Positions 33,305-42,662 of a stretch of DNA of 52,332 bases are shown piece after piece. The notes under the pieces are model-generated. The model ran no database searches, had not been told where the DNA came from, and saw only the letters and a list, made by a program, of their open reading frames with translations. This DNA comes from Clostridiaceae bacterium. GTDB lineage: Bacteria > Bacillota > Clostridia > DUPQ01. Position numbers and translations under genes: made by a program. The DNA is taken from assembly GCA_012838235.1 (NCBI GenBank), contig DUPQ01000031.1:1-52332 (forward strand). Direction: 5' to 3'. Positions within the stretch are counted from its first letter, which is position 1. Every line of letters begins with the position of its first letter.

Positions 33305-34705
33305 TCATTTGTCCAGGTATTTATCAATAGCGGCGGCGGCTTTCTTGCCCGCTCCCATGGCCAGTATTACGGTTGCCGCACCGGTCACGGCATCCCCTCC
33401 GGCGAATATATACGGAATGGAAGTTTGTCCGGTTTCCTCATCCGCAACAATGCAACCCCACTTGTTTGTTTCCAGACCTTCGGTAGTGCTCTTTATCAAA
33501 GGATTGGGGCTGGTGCCTATTGCCATTATCACCGAAGTGGTTTTTAAAACATATTCGGAACCGGGTATAACCACAGGTCGCCTTCTTCCGTCAGGACCGG
33601 GTTCGGAAAGTTGCATCCTGACGCATTCCATACCTGTTACCCATCCGTTTTCTCCCAATATTTTTGTGGGATTTGTAAGCAGACGGAATTCTATACCTTC
33701 TTCTTTTGCGTGATGTACTTCCTCGGCTCTTGCAGGCATTTCCTGCTCGCTTCTTCTGTATACGATATATACCTGTTCCGCTCCCAACCTTTTTGCGGCT
33801 CTTGCGGCATCCATTGCCACATTACCTCCGCCGACAACCGCAACATGACTGCCGAAATATATGGGGGTATCGTAAGAAGGATCATATGCCTTCATAAGAT
33901 TGACACGTGTTAAAAACTCATTTGCCGAAAAAACACCGTTCAGGTTTTCACCCGGTATATTCATAAAATTGGGCAATCCCGCTCCCGTGCCTACAAAGAT
34001 TGCTTCAAAACCTTCTTCCTCGTGCAGCTCCTGTATGGAGATTATCTTTCCTATTACCATATTCAACTCTATACATACGCCTTTTGCCTTGAGTCGTTCA
34101 ATCTCTTTTTCCACTATGGATTCGGGCAGACGGAATTCCGGTATACCGTAGACAAGTACACCGCCGGCTTTGTGTAAAGCTTCGAATATCGTCACATCAT
34201 AGCCCATATCGCATAAGTCCGATGCGGCCGTAAGGCCTGCAGGACCGCTTCCTATTACTGCGACTTTTTTGTTCTTCTTTACCGTAGGTTTAGGTGTGTC
34301 GGCTATAAAGGTTTCTTTTGCAAGCATATAGTCTGCAACATATCGCTCCAGTCTCCCTATAGCAACCGGTTCTCCTTTTATGCCTCTCACGCAGGGCAGT
34401 TCGCATTGTGTTTCCTGAGGGCATACTCTGCCGCAGATAGCGGGAAGCGAATTGGTTTTGGTAATAATCTCATACGCTTTTTCAATATCGCCCTGAGCCA
34501 CCGCTTGTATAAACGAGGGAATGTTCACATTTACCGGGCATCCGGAAACACAGGGTTTGTGTTTGCAGTTGAGACAGCGCTGAGCTTCTTCCTGAGCCAT
34601 TTGGGGAGTATATCCCGTTGCAACTTCCAGAAAATTGCGGTTTCGTATATCGGGATCCTGTTCCGGCATTTTTGTTTTCTCCGGAGTCATATTTATTTTT
34701 GCCAT
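33305..34705 (-). CDS. nfnB: NADH-dependent reduced ferredoxin:NADP+ oxidoreductase subunit B (GltD-like)
   Basis: 466 aa, the usual length. Two N-terminal cysteine clusters bind [4Fe-4S] (CLNCKHKPCVSGC and CGRVCPQETQCELPC). FAD- and NADPH-binding Rossmann motifs follow (AVIGSGPAGLTAA and VAVVGGGNVAMDAAR). It resembles the small subunit of glutamate synthase, but the neighbour is a ferredoxin-NADP reductase-like NfnA and not a glutamate synthase large subunit. Together they bifurcate electrons between NADPH, NAD+ and ferredoxin in the cytoplasm. Its ATG overlaps the nfnA stop (TAATG). Confidence 0.92.
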   Translation of the reverse strand: MAKINMTPEKTKMPEQDPDIRNRNFLEVATGYTPQMAQEEAQRCLNCKHKPCVSGCPVNVNIPSFIQAVAQGDIEKAYEIITKTNSLPAICGRVCPQETQCELPCVRGIKGEPVAIGRLERYVADYMLAKETFIADTPKPTVKKNKKVAVIGSGPAGLTAASDLCDMGYDVTIFEALHKAGGVLVYGIPEFRLPESIVEKEIERLKAKGVCIELNMVIGKIISIQELHEEEGFEAIFVGTGAGLPNFMNIPGENLNGVFSANEFLTRVNLMKAYDPSYDTPIYFGSHVAVVGGGNVAMDAARAAKRLGAEQVYIVYRRSEQEMPARAEEVHHAKEEGIEFRLLTNPTKILGENGWVTGMECVRMQLSEPGPDGRRRPVVIPGSEYVLKTTSVIMAIGTSPNPLIKSTTEGLETNKWGCIVADEETGQTSIPYIFAGGDAVTGAATVILAMGAGKKAAAAIDKYLDK

Positions 34706-35532
34706 TATTCGATACCTCTAAACAGATTACATTTGTGCTTTTCCTGTTCCTTATACATGGAAAGTCTTTGCATAAGTCCGTCGAAATCTACTTTATGTCC
34801 GTCAAAATCCGGTCCGTCAACACATGCAAACTTGGTCTGACCGTCAACGGTCAGCCTGCATCCTCCGCACATTCCGGTGCCGTCTATCATAATGGGATTC
34901 ATGCTCACTATAGTCTTAATGTTGTATTCTTTGGTAAGTAAGGATACATACTTCATCATAACAACAGGACCTATGGCTATTACCGTATCGTAGTTTGCTC
35001 CGCCCTCTATAAGTTCCTTGAGTTTTTTGGTAACCATACCTTTTTCTCCTGCAGTGCCGTCATCGGTCATGAGATAGTAGTTTGTGCTGTTACGCTTCAT
35101 CTCTTCTTGCAGAAATACCAACGACTTGTTCCGAAAACCTGCTATCACATCGACATGAAGGCCCATACCGAAGAGTTTTTTTGCCTGAGGATAAGCTATT
35201 GCACAACCTAAACCTCCGCCTACTACACAAACTCTGCTCATATTGTCGGTGTGTGATGCAATTCCCAGAGGACCTACAAAATCCAGTATGTAATCTCCTT
35301 GCTGAAGGGTGTCCAGAAGGTAGGTGGTTTTTCCGACTTTTTGAAAAATTATGCTTACCCAGCCTTCTTCACGATTGTAGTCGGATATCGTCAGGGGGAT
35401 TCGTTCTCCCGTTTCATCTACACGAAGTATTATAAACTGTCCCGGTTCGCATTTCTTTGCAACAGCGGGAGCATCCACTTTCATGTAGACAACATCACTG
35501 TTTAAATCTTTTCTTTCCAATATTCTGTACAT
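34705..35532 (-). CDS. nfnA: NADH-dependent reduced ferredoxin:NADP+ oxidoreductase subunit A
   Basis: 275 aa from the ATG at 35532; a reading 15 codons longer is less likely. The ferredoxin-NADP reductase fold has an FAD-binding region (GQFIILRVDETGERIPLTISD) and an NAD region (CVVGGGLGCAIAYPQAK). A C-terminal [2Fe-2S] cysteine cluster follows (CGGCRL, then a Cys in FACVDGPDF). It pairs with NfnB, translationally coupled downstream. In a PFOR-dependent anaerobe it links ferredoxin to NADPH supply. Confidence 0.9.
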   Translation of the reverse strand: MYRILERKDLNSDVVYMKVDAPAVAKKCEPGQFIILRVDETGERIPLTISDYNREEGWVSIIFQKVGKTTYLLDTLQQGDYILDFVGPLGIASHTDNMSRVCVVGGGLGCAIAYPQAKKLFGMGLHVDVIAGFRNKSLVFLQEEMKRNSTNYYLMTDDGTAGEKGMVTKKLKELIEGGANYDTVIAIGPVVMMKYVSLLTKEYNIKTIVSMNPIMIDGTGMCGGCRLTVDGQTKFACVDGPDFDGHKVDFDGLMQRLSMYKEQEKHKCNLFRGIE

Positions 35533-35603
35533 TAAGATACCGCCATTTCTTTTAATGTGTAAATGATACCACGGCATATATGTATTTTCAATGAAGCGAA
35601 GTG

Positions 35604-36527
35604 TTAATCCAGAGAAAAACTTACCGAAATAATTGAGTCATCCGCTTTGATGCGAATTCTCTTATCCGCATTCTCGACAATATTCTCCGTCAGATTTATC
35701 TGCGATTTTTCCGATTTCTCAATTACTACCGAATATTGAACACTGTATGCGTTTATTGCCATATCAATCTGCGAAGATACCGTCTCGATTTTGATATTGT
35801 CGGATATTATACCTGCTGCCTGTAGAGAACTCTTATTTATTAAGAAGTCGGTATAGTCGGAAGAAATATAGTTCAGTTTTACATCTGCATTTGCGGATAT
35901 AACGGTGATGTCTTCGAAACTTATGTCCGAGCATTCTATTATCCCGCCGGTATTCATCAGGTTCAGAATATTGCCGGATAGTGAATTCATCTTTATATCC
36001 GCACGGTAATTTTTAAAATCAATCTTTTTTATTTTAGAAAAGGCAAGGGCATTCCTGACAGAGATATCGCCGAAGGTAGTGCTGACTAACAATTCTCCGG
36101 TATAAGATGAAGGCATATAAACGGTGATACCGTTGTCCTGCTTCTCTTTCACTAATAGAGACTTGAGATTTAATAATATATTTTCTTTAAAAAACCCAAG
36201 GTCGTTTTTCTTGACGATAAGTTTCCCGCCCGCTTGCGTTATCTCAAATGACTGCTCGGGATTTTCGTAATACTCCAAACGGATATATTGTTCTTCGTGA
36301 GATTGAATAGTGACAGGCATTCTCTTTGTTATTATGCTTATCATTGTAATACTGTCGGGTTGCGGGGCATCATAGGATTTTAATGACAGGGGTGTTGTTT
36401 CCCGGATTTCAAATTCAAGTAAACTATCCGCTTTACGATTGTTGGAAAAGTAACCGACCAGGAATATTACCAGTCCTAAAAGCATAAATACTCCGCCGAT
36501 TATGATGGCCTTAAGGGTTCTGCTCAT
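35604..36527 (-). CDS. DUF4097-type putative adhesin/envelope beta-helix protein
   Basis: 307 aa. One membrane span (about 8-27) is followed by an extracytoplasmic domain rich in short beta repeats (GDISVRNALAFSKIKKIDF, ADIKMNSLSGNILNL, ADVKLNYIS), the pattern of DUF4097/DUF4098 proteins. GGAGGG is upstream. It overlaps the previous gene by 17 bases. DUF4097 genes usually follow a PadR regulator and a DUF1700 membrane protein; here a small membrane protein precedes it but no PadR gene is present. Confidence 0.78.
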   Translation of the reverse strand: MSRTLKAIIIGGVFMLLGLVIFLVGYFSNNRKADSLLEFEIRETTPLSLKSYDAPQPDSITMISIITKRMPVTIQSHEEQYIRLEYYENPEQSFEITQAGGKLIVKKNDLGFFKENILLNLKSLLVKEKQDNGITVYMPSSYTGELLVSTTFGDISVRNALAFSKIKKIDFKNYRADIKMNSLSGNILNLMNTGGIIECSDISFEDITVISANADVKLNYISSDYTDFLINKSSLQAAGIISDNIKIETVSSQIDMAINAYSVQYSVVIEKSEKSQINLTENIVENADKRIRIKADDSIISVSFSLD

Positions 36528-36936
36528 TTTTCTGACCCTCCAGTTTTTTCAACAACAGCATATTTTTAATCTTCATATAACCTGATTTCAATAATACGAA
36601 AAAGACCTTTATACCTTTGAAAGATCCCGCAACAGCGATTATTACGGCACCCGAAGCAAAAAGACAAATTCCCATTTTCATAACGGAAGACCACAGGTCA
36701 TCTGCCAAGGAAAAAGCGGAATAGACAAAAAGCGTCACCGCACCGAAGCCGGTCAGCGTGAAACCCAAGACCAGTGCGGCAAACAATGCACATATCGCAA
36801 CAACAACGGCTATAAGCAAAGTCGCCCATATCGGTGATAAGGCGATAATAATAATCAGCCAATCGGTGTACTTAAGATTCTTCCTTTTATCCGGTTTGTC
36901 ATCATATCCTAAAAGGGTTCTTCCTTTTAGCATCAT
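36511..36936 (-). CDS. Small membrane protein, possibly related to DUF1700 partners
   Basis: 141 aa with three to four hydrophobic segments (about 26-62, 65-83 and 88-107) and a Lys-rich C-terminus. The start at 36936 makes an ATGA overlap with the GDPD stop. A second ATG directly follows and is slightly better spaced from GGAGG. Small membrane proteins of this kind precede DUF4097 genes in Firmicutes, so a paired envelope role is inferred from position only. The N-terminal domain usual in DUF1700 is absent. Confidence 0.65.
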   Translation of the reverse strand: MMLKGRTLLGYDDKPDKRKNLKYTDWLIIIIALSPIWATLLIAVVVAICALFAALVLGFTLTGFGAVTLFVYSAFSLADDLWSSVMKMGICLFASGAVIIAVAGSFKGIKVFFVLLKSGYMKIKNMLLLKKLEGQKNEQNP

Positions 36937-37763
36937 TCAGCCTCCAGTATAATATTGTCGCAATGAGCGGTAAATTCTCTTGTGTTAAGCATGTTTTCTC
37001 CTACCGTCCACCCCAGTACTATGAGGCCGTCCTTTCTTAATTGGGAAAAATCGGTTTTAACAAGGTTCTCGTATTTGTATGCTACAAAATTTGGTTTGGA
37101 GAATAACATATGAAGATTATCCTTAAATCTGTTTGCGATAGCATATTTAAGATTACCTCTCAGCAGTATACCCCTGGCAATACTCGGAGCATTTTTTGCA
37201 AACCATCTTATACTTAAAGGATTGAAAGACTGCACGGCAATACTTCCTTCATACTCCTTTATAACCGAATAAACGAGCTTATCCAAATTATGAGATAATC
37301 CTGAGGATTTTATCTCCAGTAATATAGGCACGGAACCGTTAATGAACTCTAAAGCTTCGACCAGTTCGGGTATAGTGGCGGAAGTTTCCAGTAACGTAAG
37401 AGTTTTAATCTGTTCTAAGGTTGTCATGTTTACATCGGAATCAAAACCCGTCATTCTTTTAAGATTCTTATCGTGAAAAACGATAACATGATTATCCTTT
37501 GTCAGCCGCACATCCAGCTCGATAGCATACCCTTTTTTTATCGCCTCCGAAAAAGCTTCCAACGAATTCTCGGGAGCGGTCGTTTCGTTATAGTACCCCC
37601 TGTGAGCGACGGGTTGGTTAATGAGCCATTTCGCATCGCTGCCGTTGGGATCCATTGCTTCAAAGTTATGTTGTCTCTCTGCCGAAAATATCAGAAAGAC
37701 CGTCACTAAAGCAACTATTATAGAGGCAACAATATATATCCATCTGTATTTTGATTTTTTCAT
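36933..37763 (-). CDS. Membrane-anchored glycerophosphodiester phosphodiesterase
   Basis: 276 aa. An N-terminal membrane span (about 8-25) precedes a GDPD domain with AHRGYY and APENSLEAF, ELDVRLTKD and FHDKNLKRMTG, which supply the catalytic His and the Ca2+-binding Glu/Asp set. It hydrolyses glycerophosphodiesters from lipid or teichoic-acid turnover to glycerol-3-phosphate, here on the outer face of the membrane. It is the first gene of a three-gene envelope operon with the small membrane protein and the DUF4097 protein. Confidence 0.88.
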   Translation of the reverse strand: MKKSKYRWIYIVASIIVALVTVFLIFSAERQHNFEAMDPNGSDAKWLINQPVAHRGYYNETTAPENSLEAFSEAIKKGYAIELDVRLTKDNHVIVFHDKNLKRMTGFDSDVNMTTLEQIKTLTLLETSATIPELVEALEFINGSVPILLEIKSSGLSHNLDKLVYSVIKEYEGSIAVQSFNPLSIRWFAKNAPSIARGILLRGNLKYAIANRFKDNLHMLFSKPNFVAYKYENLVKTDFSQLRKDGLIVLGWTVGENMLNTREFTAHCDNIILEAE

Positions 37764-37940
37764 TTATTTCTCCCGGTAGCAAAGCTTCCTTCGACATGAT
37801 TATACCATAGGCTGAGTATAGTATGGAATAAGGAGAAATTTTGTAGAGTAGAGTACAAAAGATTGCTTATATGTGCTACAATACAATGTGGTAACAACCA
37901 AGTTATTAATTAATATACATGTTAAATAAAGGAGAGACAA

Positions 37941-40900
37941 ATGGCAAAGAAACTTAAAACGATGGATGGGAACCAGGCAGCGTCATATGTGTCATATGCA
38001 TTTACCGATGTTGCCGCAATATATCCCATAACACCCTCGTCGCCCATGGCGGAAAACGTAGATGAATGGGCGGCTCACGGTCAGAAAAATATGTTCGGTC
38101 AGGAAGTTAAGGTTGTCGAGCTTCAGTCGGAAGCGGGAGCATCCGGTACCGTTCACGGCTCTTTACAGGCGGGAGCTTTAACAACAACATATACGGCATC
38201 ACAGGGATTATTACTTATGATACCCAATATGTATAAAATTGCGGGCGAGCTGTTACCGGCAGTATTCCATGTCAGTGCCAGAGCCGTAGCGGGCCATGCA
38301 CTTTCCATATTCGGAGATCATTCGGATATATACGCCACAAGACAGACAGGTTTTGCACTGCTTGCATCGGGCGGTGTTCAGGAGGTAATGGACCTTGCCG
38401 GAGTAGCACACCTTGCCGCAATTAAGGGTAGAGTGCCTTTCGTGCATTTCTTTGACGGATTCAGAACCAGCCACGAAATTCAGAAAATAGAAGTTATCGA
38501 CTATGCGGATTTCGAAGAGCTTGTGGACAAGGATGCGATTAAGGCATTCAGACAAAGAGCATTAAATCCGTCTAAGCCGGTCTTAAGAGGAACAGCACAG
38601 AATCCCGATATATTCTTCCAGGCAAAGGAATCGGTTAACAAATTCTACGATGCAATTCCCGCTATAGTGGAAGACTATATGAAGAAAATTTCCAAAATAA
38701 CGGGTAGGACATATAACCTGTTTGATTACTACGGCGCAAAAGATGCCGACAGAGTTATAGTTGCAATGGGCAGCGTTACCGATGCAGCTGAAGAAGTTGT
38801 CGACTACTTAACGGAAAAAGGCGAAAAAGTAGGCTTACTTAAAGTACGTCTTTACAGACCTTTCTCAATTAAGCACTTTCTTAATGCATTACCCAAGACG
38901 GTCAAGAAAATAGCGGTTCTGGACAGAACAAAAGAGCCGGGTGCAACAGGCGAGCCGTTGTATCTGGATGTTGTAGCCGCATACAAGGGAGATAAGAATG
39001 CTCCGGTAATAGTGGGCGGCAGATACGGATTAGGTTCAAAAGATACCGACCCTTCACAGATAGCGGCCGTTTTTGCAAATCTGTCCCTGAAAGAACCCAA
39101 GAATAATTTCACCATAGGAATCAATGATGACGTTACATATCTTTCACTTCCTATAAAGGAAAGAATAAATACCACTCCCAAGAGCACGGTAAGCTGTAAG
39201 TTCTGGGGACTGGGATCGGACGGAACGGTAGGGGCAAACAAAAATGCCATCAAGATAATCGGTGACCATACCGATATGTATGCGCAAGCCTATTTCGCGT
39301 ACGACTCCAAAAAATCCGGCGGAATCACTGTATCGCACTTGCGATTCGGAAAGAATCCCATCAAGTCGACATATTTAGTTTCCGATGCCGATTTTGTTGC
39401 ATGCCACAACCGCAGTTATGTGGATAAATACGATATTGTTTCCGATGTCAAGAAAGGCGGAACATTCCTTCTCAACACCGGATGGACGGTGGATGAAATG
39501 GAAGAGGCTCTTCCGGGGCACATGAAGAGATATATCGCTAACAACAACATCAGGTTCTACACAATAGATGCGGTGAAAATTGCACAGGAACTGGGACTGG
39601 GCGGAAGGACCAACATGATACTGATGTCGGCATTCTTTAAGATTACCAATATAATTCCCATTGAAGATGCGGTTAAATACATGAAAGATGCCGTACTTAA
39701 ATCTTATGGAAGAAAAGGTGAAAAAGTGGTTAACATGAACAATGCCGCCGTAGACCGCGGAATAGACAATATAGTGGAAGTAAAAGTTCCCGCATCATGG
39801 AAACACGCTCCCGATCTTCCCAAAGAAGACAAAAAGTATCCCGCATTCATATCCGATGTAGTGGAAGTGATGAATGCTCAACAGGGAGATTCCCTGCCGG
39901 TATCCACATTTGTAGGAATAGAAGACGGAACATGGGAGCAGGGTACGGCAAGATATGAAAAGAGAGGCATAGCCGTTAATGTTCCCGAATGGCTTATAGA
40001 CAATTGTATACAGTGTAATCAATGCTCGTATGTATGTCCCCATGCGGCAATCAGACCTTTCCTTGTAAGTGAAGAGGAAATGAAGAAGGCACCCAAGGGC
40101 TTTGAAACAAAGAAGGCTATAGGAAAAGGACTGGACGGAATTACTTTCAGAATACAGGTTTCACCGTATGACTGTACCGGTTGCGGAAACTGTGTCCAGG
40201 TATGTCCTTCCAAGGAGAAGGCACTGGTTATGAAGCCTATTGAAACGCAGATGGATCAGGCTCCCAACTGGACATATGCCACAAGTCTTTCGAAAAAAGA
40301 AACACCGTTCAATAAATACAGCGTCAAGGGCAGCCAGTTCAACATGCCTTATCTGGAATTCTCCGGAGCTTGTCCGGGATGCGGAGAGACTCCTTACATG
40401 AAGCTTATCACCCAACTCTTCGGAGACAGGATGATGATAGCAAATGCAACGGGATGCAGTTCTATCTGGGGAGGTTCTGCACCTTCTACACCTTATTGTA
40501 AGGATGAATTCGGATATGGTCCCGCTTGGGCAAATTCACTGTTTGAAGATAATGCCGAGTACGGATTGGGTATGCATATAGCCGTTAAACATATAAGGGA
40601 GAAAATAGAGGAACTGTTGAAAGAGCTTTTAACAACCGATGCAAACGACAGCGTTAAGAAGGCAGCTCAGGATTGGTTGGATAATAAGAATAACGGTGAG
40701 AAAACAAGAGAAGTAAGTGATGCTCTTCTTAAGCAGCTCAAAGCCTGCAAGAGTAATGAATTAGTAAAAGAACTCTTAGACAGGAAAGACTTCTTCGTAA
40801 AACCTTCACAGTGGATTTCCGGAGGAGACGGATGGGCTTATGACATAGGTTACGGCGGACTGGACCATGTTCTTGCTTCAGGCGAGGATATAAATGTTAT

Positions 40901-41447
40901 AGTTTACGACACCGAAGTATATTCCAATACCGGCGGACAGGCAAGTAAAGCGACTCCCACAGCGGCGGTTGCGAAATTTGCAGCATCGGGCAAAAAGGTC
41001 AAAAAGAAAGACTTGGGAATGATGGCAATGTCCTACGGATATGTCTATGTTGCACAGGTTGCCATGGGTGCAGATCAGAATCAATTCATCAAGGCCGTAA
41101 AAGAAGCCGAAGAATATGACGGGCCTTCGCTCATAATAGCATATGCTCCTTGTATCAATCACGGTATAAGAACAGGCATGGGAACCACTCAGCTACAGGC
41201 AAAGAAAGCCGTGGAAGCGGGATACTGGCATCTTTACAGATACAATCCGAAACTTGCCGAGGAAGGAAAGAATCCGTTCATTCTGGACTCCAAGGAACCC
41301 ACGGGAAGCTTCAAGGATTTCCTGGCTACCGAAACAAGATATACTTCTCTGAAGGTCACATTCCCCGACCATGCGGAAGAGTTGTTTGAAAAGACCGAAC
41401 AGGATGCCAAAGAAAGATACGAGACCTACAGAAAGAAAGCCGAATAA
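37941..41447 (+). CDS. nifJ: Pyruvate:ferredoxin (flavodoxin) oxidoreductase
   Basis: 1168 aa, the full single-chain length. Its order is a pyrimidine-binding transketolase-like domain, a gamma-type domain, two [4Fe-4S] ferredoxin motifs (CIQCNQCSYVCP and CTGCGNCVQVCP), then the TPP domain with CPGCGE, NATGCSSIWG and a Mg-TPP region around GGDGWAYDIGYGGLDH. It converts pyruvate and CoA to acetyl-CoA and CO2 while reducing ferredoxin, the central step of anaerobic energy metabolism. AAGGAGAG lies before the ATG. It is monocistronic with a downstream terminator. Reduced ferredoxin would feed NfnAB encoded nearby. Confidence 0.97.
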   Translation: MAKKLKTMDGNQAASYVSYAFTDVAAIYPITPSSPMAENVDEWAAHGQKNMFGQEVKVVELQSEAGASGTVHGSLQAGALTTTYTASQGLLLMIPNMYKIAGELLPAVFHVSARAVAGHALSIFGDHSDIYATRQTGFALLASGGVQEVMDLAGVAHLAAIKGRVPFVHFFDGFRTSHEIQKIEVIDYADFEELVDKDAIKAFRQRALNPSKPVLRGTAQNPDIFFQAKESVNKFYDAIPAIVEDYMKKISKITGRTYNLFDYYGAKDADRVIVAMGSVTDAAEEVVDYLTEKGEKVGLLKVRLYRPFSIKHFLNALPKTVKKIAVLDRTKEPGATGEPLYLDVVAAYKGDKNAPVIVGGRYGLGSKDTDPSQIAAVFANLSLKEPKNNFTIGINDDVTYLSLPIKERINTTPKSTVSCKFWGLGSDGTVGANKNAIKIIGDHTDMYAQAYFAYDSKKSGGITVSHLRFGKNPIKSTYLVSDADFVACHNRSYVDKYDIVSDVKKGGTFLLNTGWTVDEMEEALPGHMKRYIANNNIRFYTIDAVKIAQELGLGGRTNMILMSAFFKITNIIPIEDAVKYMKDAVLKSYGRKGEKVVNMNNAAVDRGIDNIVEVKVPASWKHAPDLPKEDKKYPAFISDVVEVMNAQQGDSLPVSTFVGIEDGTWEQGTARYEKRGIAVNVPEWLIDNCIQCNQCSYVCPHAAIRPFLVSEEEMKKAPKGFETKKAIGKGLDGITFRIQVSPYDCTGCGNCVQVCPSKEKALVMKPIETQMDQAPNWTYATSLSKKETPFNKYSVKGSQFNMPYLEFSGACPGCGETPYMKLITQLFGDRMMIANATGCSSIWGGSAPSTPYCKDEFGYGPAWANSLFEDNAEYGLGMHIAVKHIREKIEELLKELLTTDANDSVKKAAQDWLDNKNNGEKTREVSDALLKQLKACKSNELVKELLDRKDFFVKPSQWISGGDGWAYDIGYGGLDHVLASGEDINVIVYDTEVYSNTGGQASKATPTAAVAKFAASGKKVKKKDLGMMAMSYGYVYVAQVAMGADQNQFIKAVKEAEEYDGPSLIIAYAPCINHGIRTGMGTTQLQAKKAVEAGYWHLYRYNPKLAEEGKNPFILDSKEPTGSFKDFLATETRYTSLKVTFPDHAEELFEKTEQDAKERYETYRKKAE

Positions 41448-41474
41448 GTAAAGGTAATATTCGAATAAATCAAG

Positions 41475-41503
41475 ATGACTGTACAAAATGTGCAGTCATT
41501 TTG
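41475..41503 (+). terminator. Intrinsic terminator of nifJ
   Basis: An 11-bp stem (ATGACTGTACA with TGTGCAGTCAT, one G-U pair) with a 3-base loop is followed by TTTTG. The stem is strong and the T-run short. Confidence 0.7.
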
Positions 41504-41558
41504 TATGTGAAGGGGAGTTTGCCGATACTTCAATAACCGGAAAACACGCCGCTTGATG

Positions 41559-41587
41559 TTGACTTAGCAGCCGGATTTGTATATATT
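41559..41587 (+). promoter_or_regulatory. Promoter of the GH130-HAD operon
   Basis: TTGACT (41559-41564) and TATATT (41582-41587) are separated by exactly 17 bases. The leader is about 36 bases and contains AAGGAAGG. Confidence 0.7.
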
Positions 41588-41629
41588 AAGAGTTGCTATA
41601 ACAATATATAAAAAGGAAGGTATTTTCAA

Positions 41630-42661
41630 ATGTTTGATGAAGCAACCCGCAAGATATTACATGCTTGTCCGAGAGAAGCGCTTGATGAGAGTCTGTTTTC
41701 CACAAGCCCCATAATAACAAGATATCCCGATACGATTCTGAGCAGACATGATGTTCCTTATTCCGCGGCATTGACCTTTAATGCAGGAGTTGTAAAGACC
41801 GATGACAGATACATCATGATTTTCCGTAATGATTACGGTTCATTCGAAGAAGAGAAGATTATCGGAACCAATCTGGGACTGGCTTTCAGTGATGACGGAA
41901 TTAAGTGGAAGGTGGAGCCGGAACCGTGTTTTGCCATGGCTGACGATGAAGTGCTCAGAGTTTATGACCCGAGAATAACCGTCTTGGAGGACAGATATAT
42001 AATCTGTTTTGCAGTGGATACCAAGCACGGAGTTCGCGGAGGAATAGCCGAAACAAAAGACCTCAAACATTTTGAAGTACTGTCGATGTCGGTACCGGAA
42101 AACAGAAATATGGTTCTGTTCCCCGAGAAAATAAACGGTAACTATGTTCGTTTAGAAAGACCCATGCCGGTTTACGGAAGAGACGGAATGAAATTCGATA
42201 TATTCCTTTCGGAATCACCTGACCTTGTTTACTGGGGTAAATCCAGGCTGGTAATGGGTGTAGAGCATGTCCCGTTCGCAAATGAGAAGATAGGACCGGG
42301 TGCACCTCCTATCAAAACGGACAAAGGCTGGATAATGTTGTTCCACGCAGTGGATTTTGATCCCGCAAGAGGGAAAAACGGATGGGAGCCTACATGGAAA
42401 AAGAGATATACAATAGGTGTTGCTTTACTGGATTTGAAAGATCCGTCAAAAGTAATAGGAATGTATAAACGCCCGTTAATGATACCTGAAGGATATTATG
42501 AGCTGGAACAGGGATACAGAACCAATGCATTGTTCCCGTGTGCCGCTCTTGTTGATGAAGGTAATGTGGTAAGGATATATTACAGTGCGGGAGATGCCAT
42601 AATCCGTATGGCAACGTGCGATCTTGATGAGCTTATAGGCTTGTGTACCGAACCGTTATAA
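41630..42661 (+). CDS. Glycoside hydrolase family 130 beta-mannoside phosphorylase-like enzyme
   Basis: 343 aa five-bladed propeller of GH130 size. Recognisable blocks are NAGVV, FRNDYG (66-71), the catalytic-acid Asp113 in YDPRIT and GPGAPPIKT. GH130 enzymes phosphorolyse beta-1,4- or beta-1,2-mannosides to mannose-1-phosphate. No signal peptide, so the substrate must be imported as an oligosaccharide. The subfamily cannot be fixed by eye. The HAD gene starts two bases after its stop, so the two are co-translated and probably act on linked substrates. Confidence 0.88.
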   Translation: MFDEATRKILHACPREALDESLFSTSPIITRYPDTILSRHDVPYSAALTFNAGVVKTDDRYIMIFRNDYGSFEEEKIIGTNLGLAFSDDGIKWKVEPEPCFAMADDEVLRVYDPRITVLEDRYIICFAVDTKHGVRGGIAETKDLKHFEVLSMSVPENRNMVLFPEKINGNYVRLERPMPVYGRDGMKFDIFLSESPDLVYWGKSRLVMGVEHVPFANEKIGPGAPPIKTDKGWIMLFHAVDFDPARGKNGWEPTWKKRYTIGVALLDLKDPSKVIGMYKRPLMIPEGYYELEQGYRTNALFPCAALVDEGNVVRIYYSAGDAIIRMATCDLDELIGLCTEPL

Positions 42662-42662
42662 T

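Noticed and set aside
33305-34705. Glutamate synthase small subunit (gltD)
   Set aside because: No large subunit is adjacent, and the coupled upstream gene is the ferredoxin-NADP reductase-like NfnA, so NfnB is the better call.
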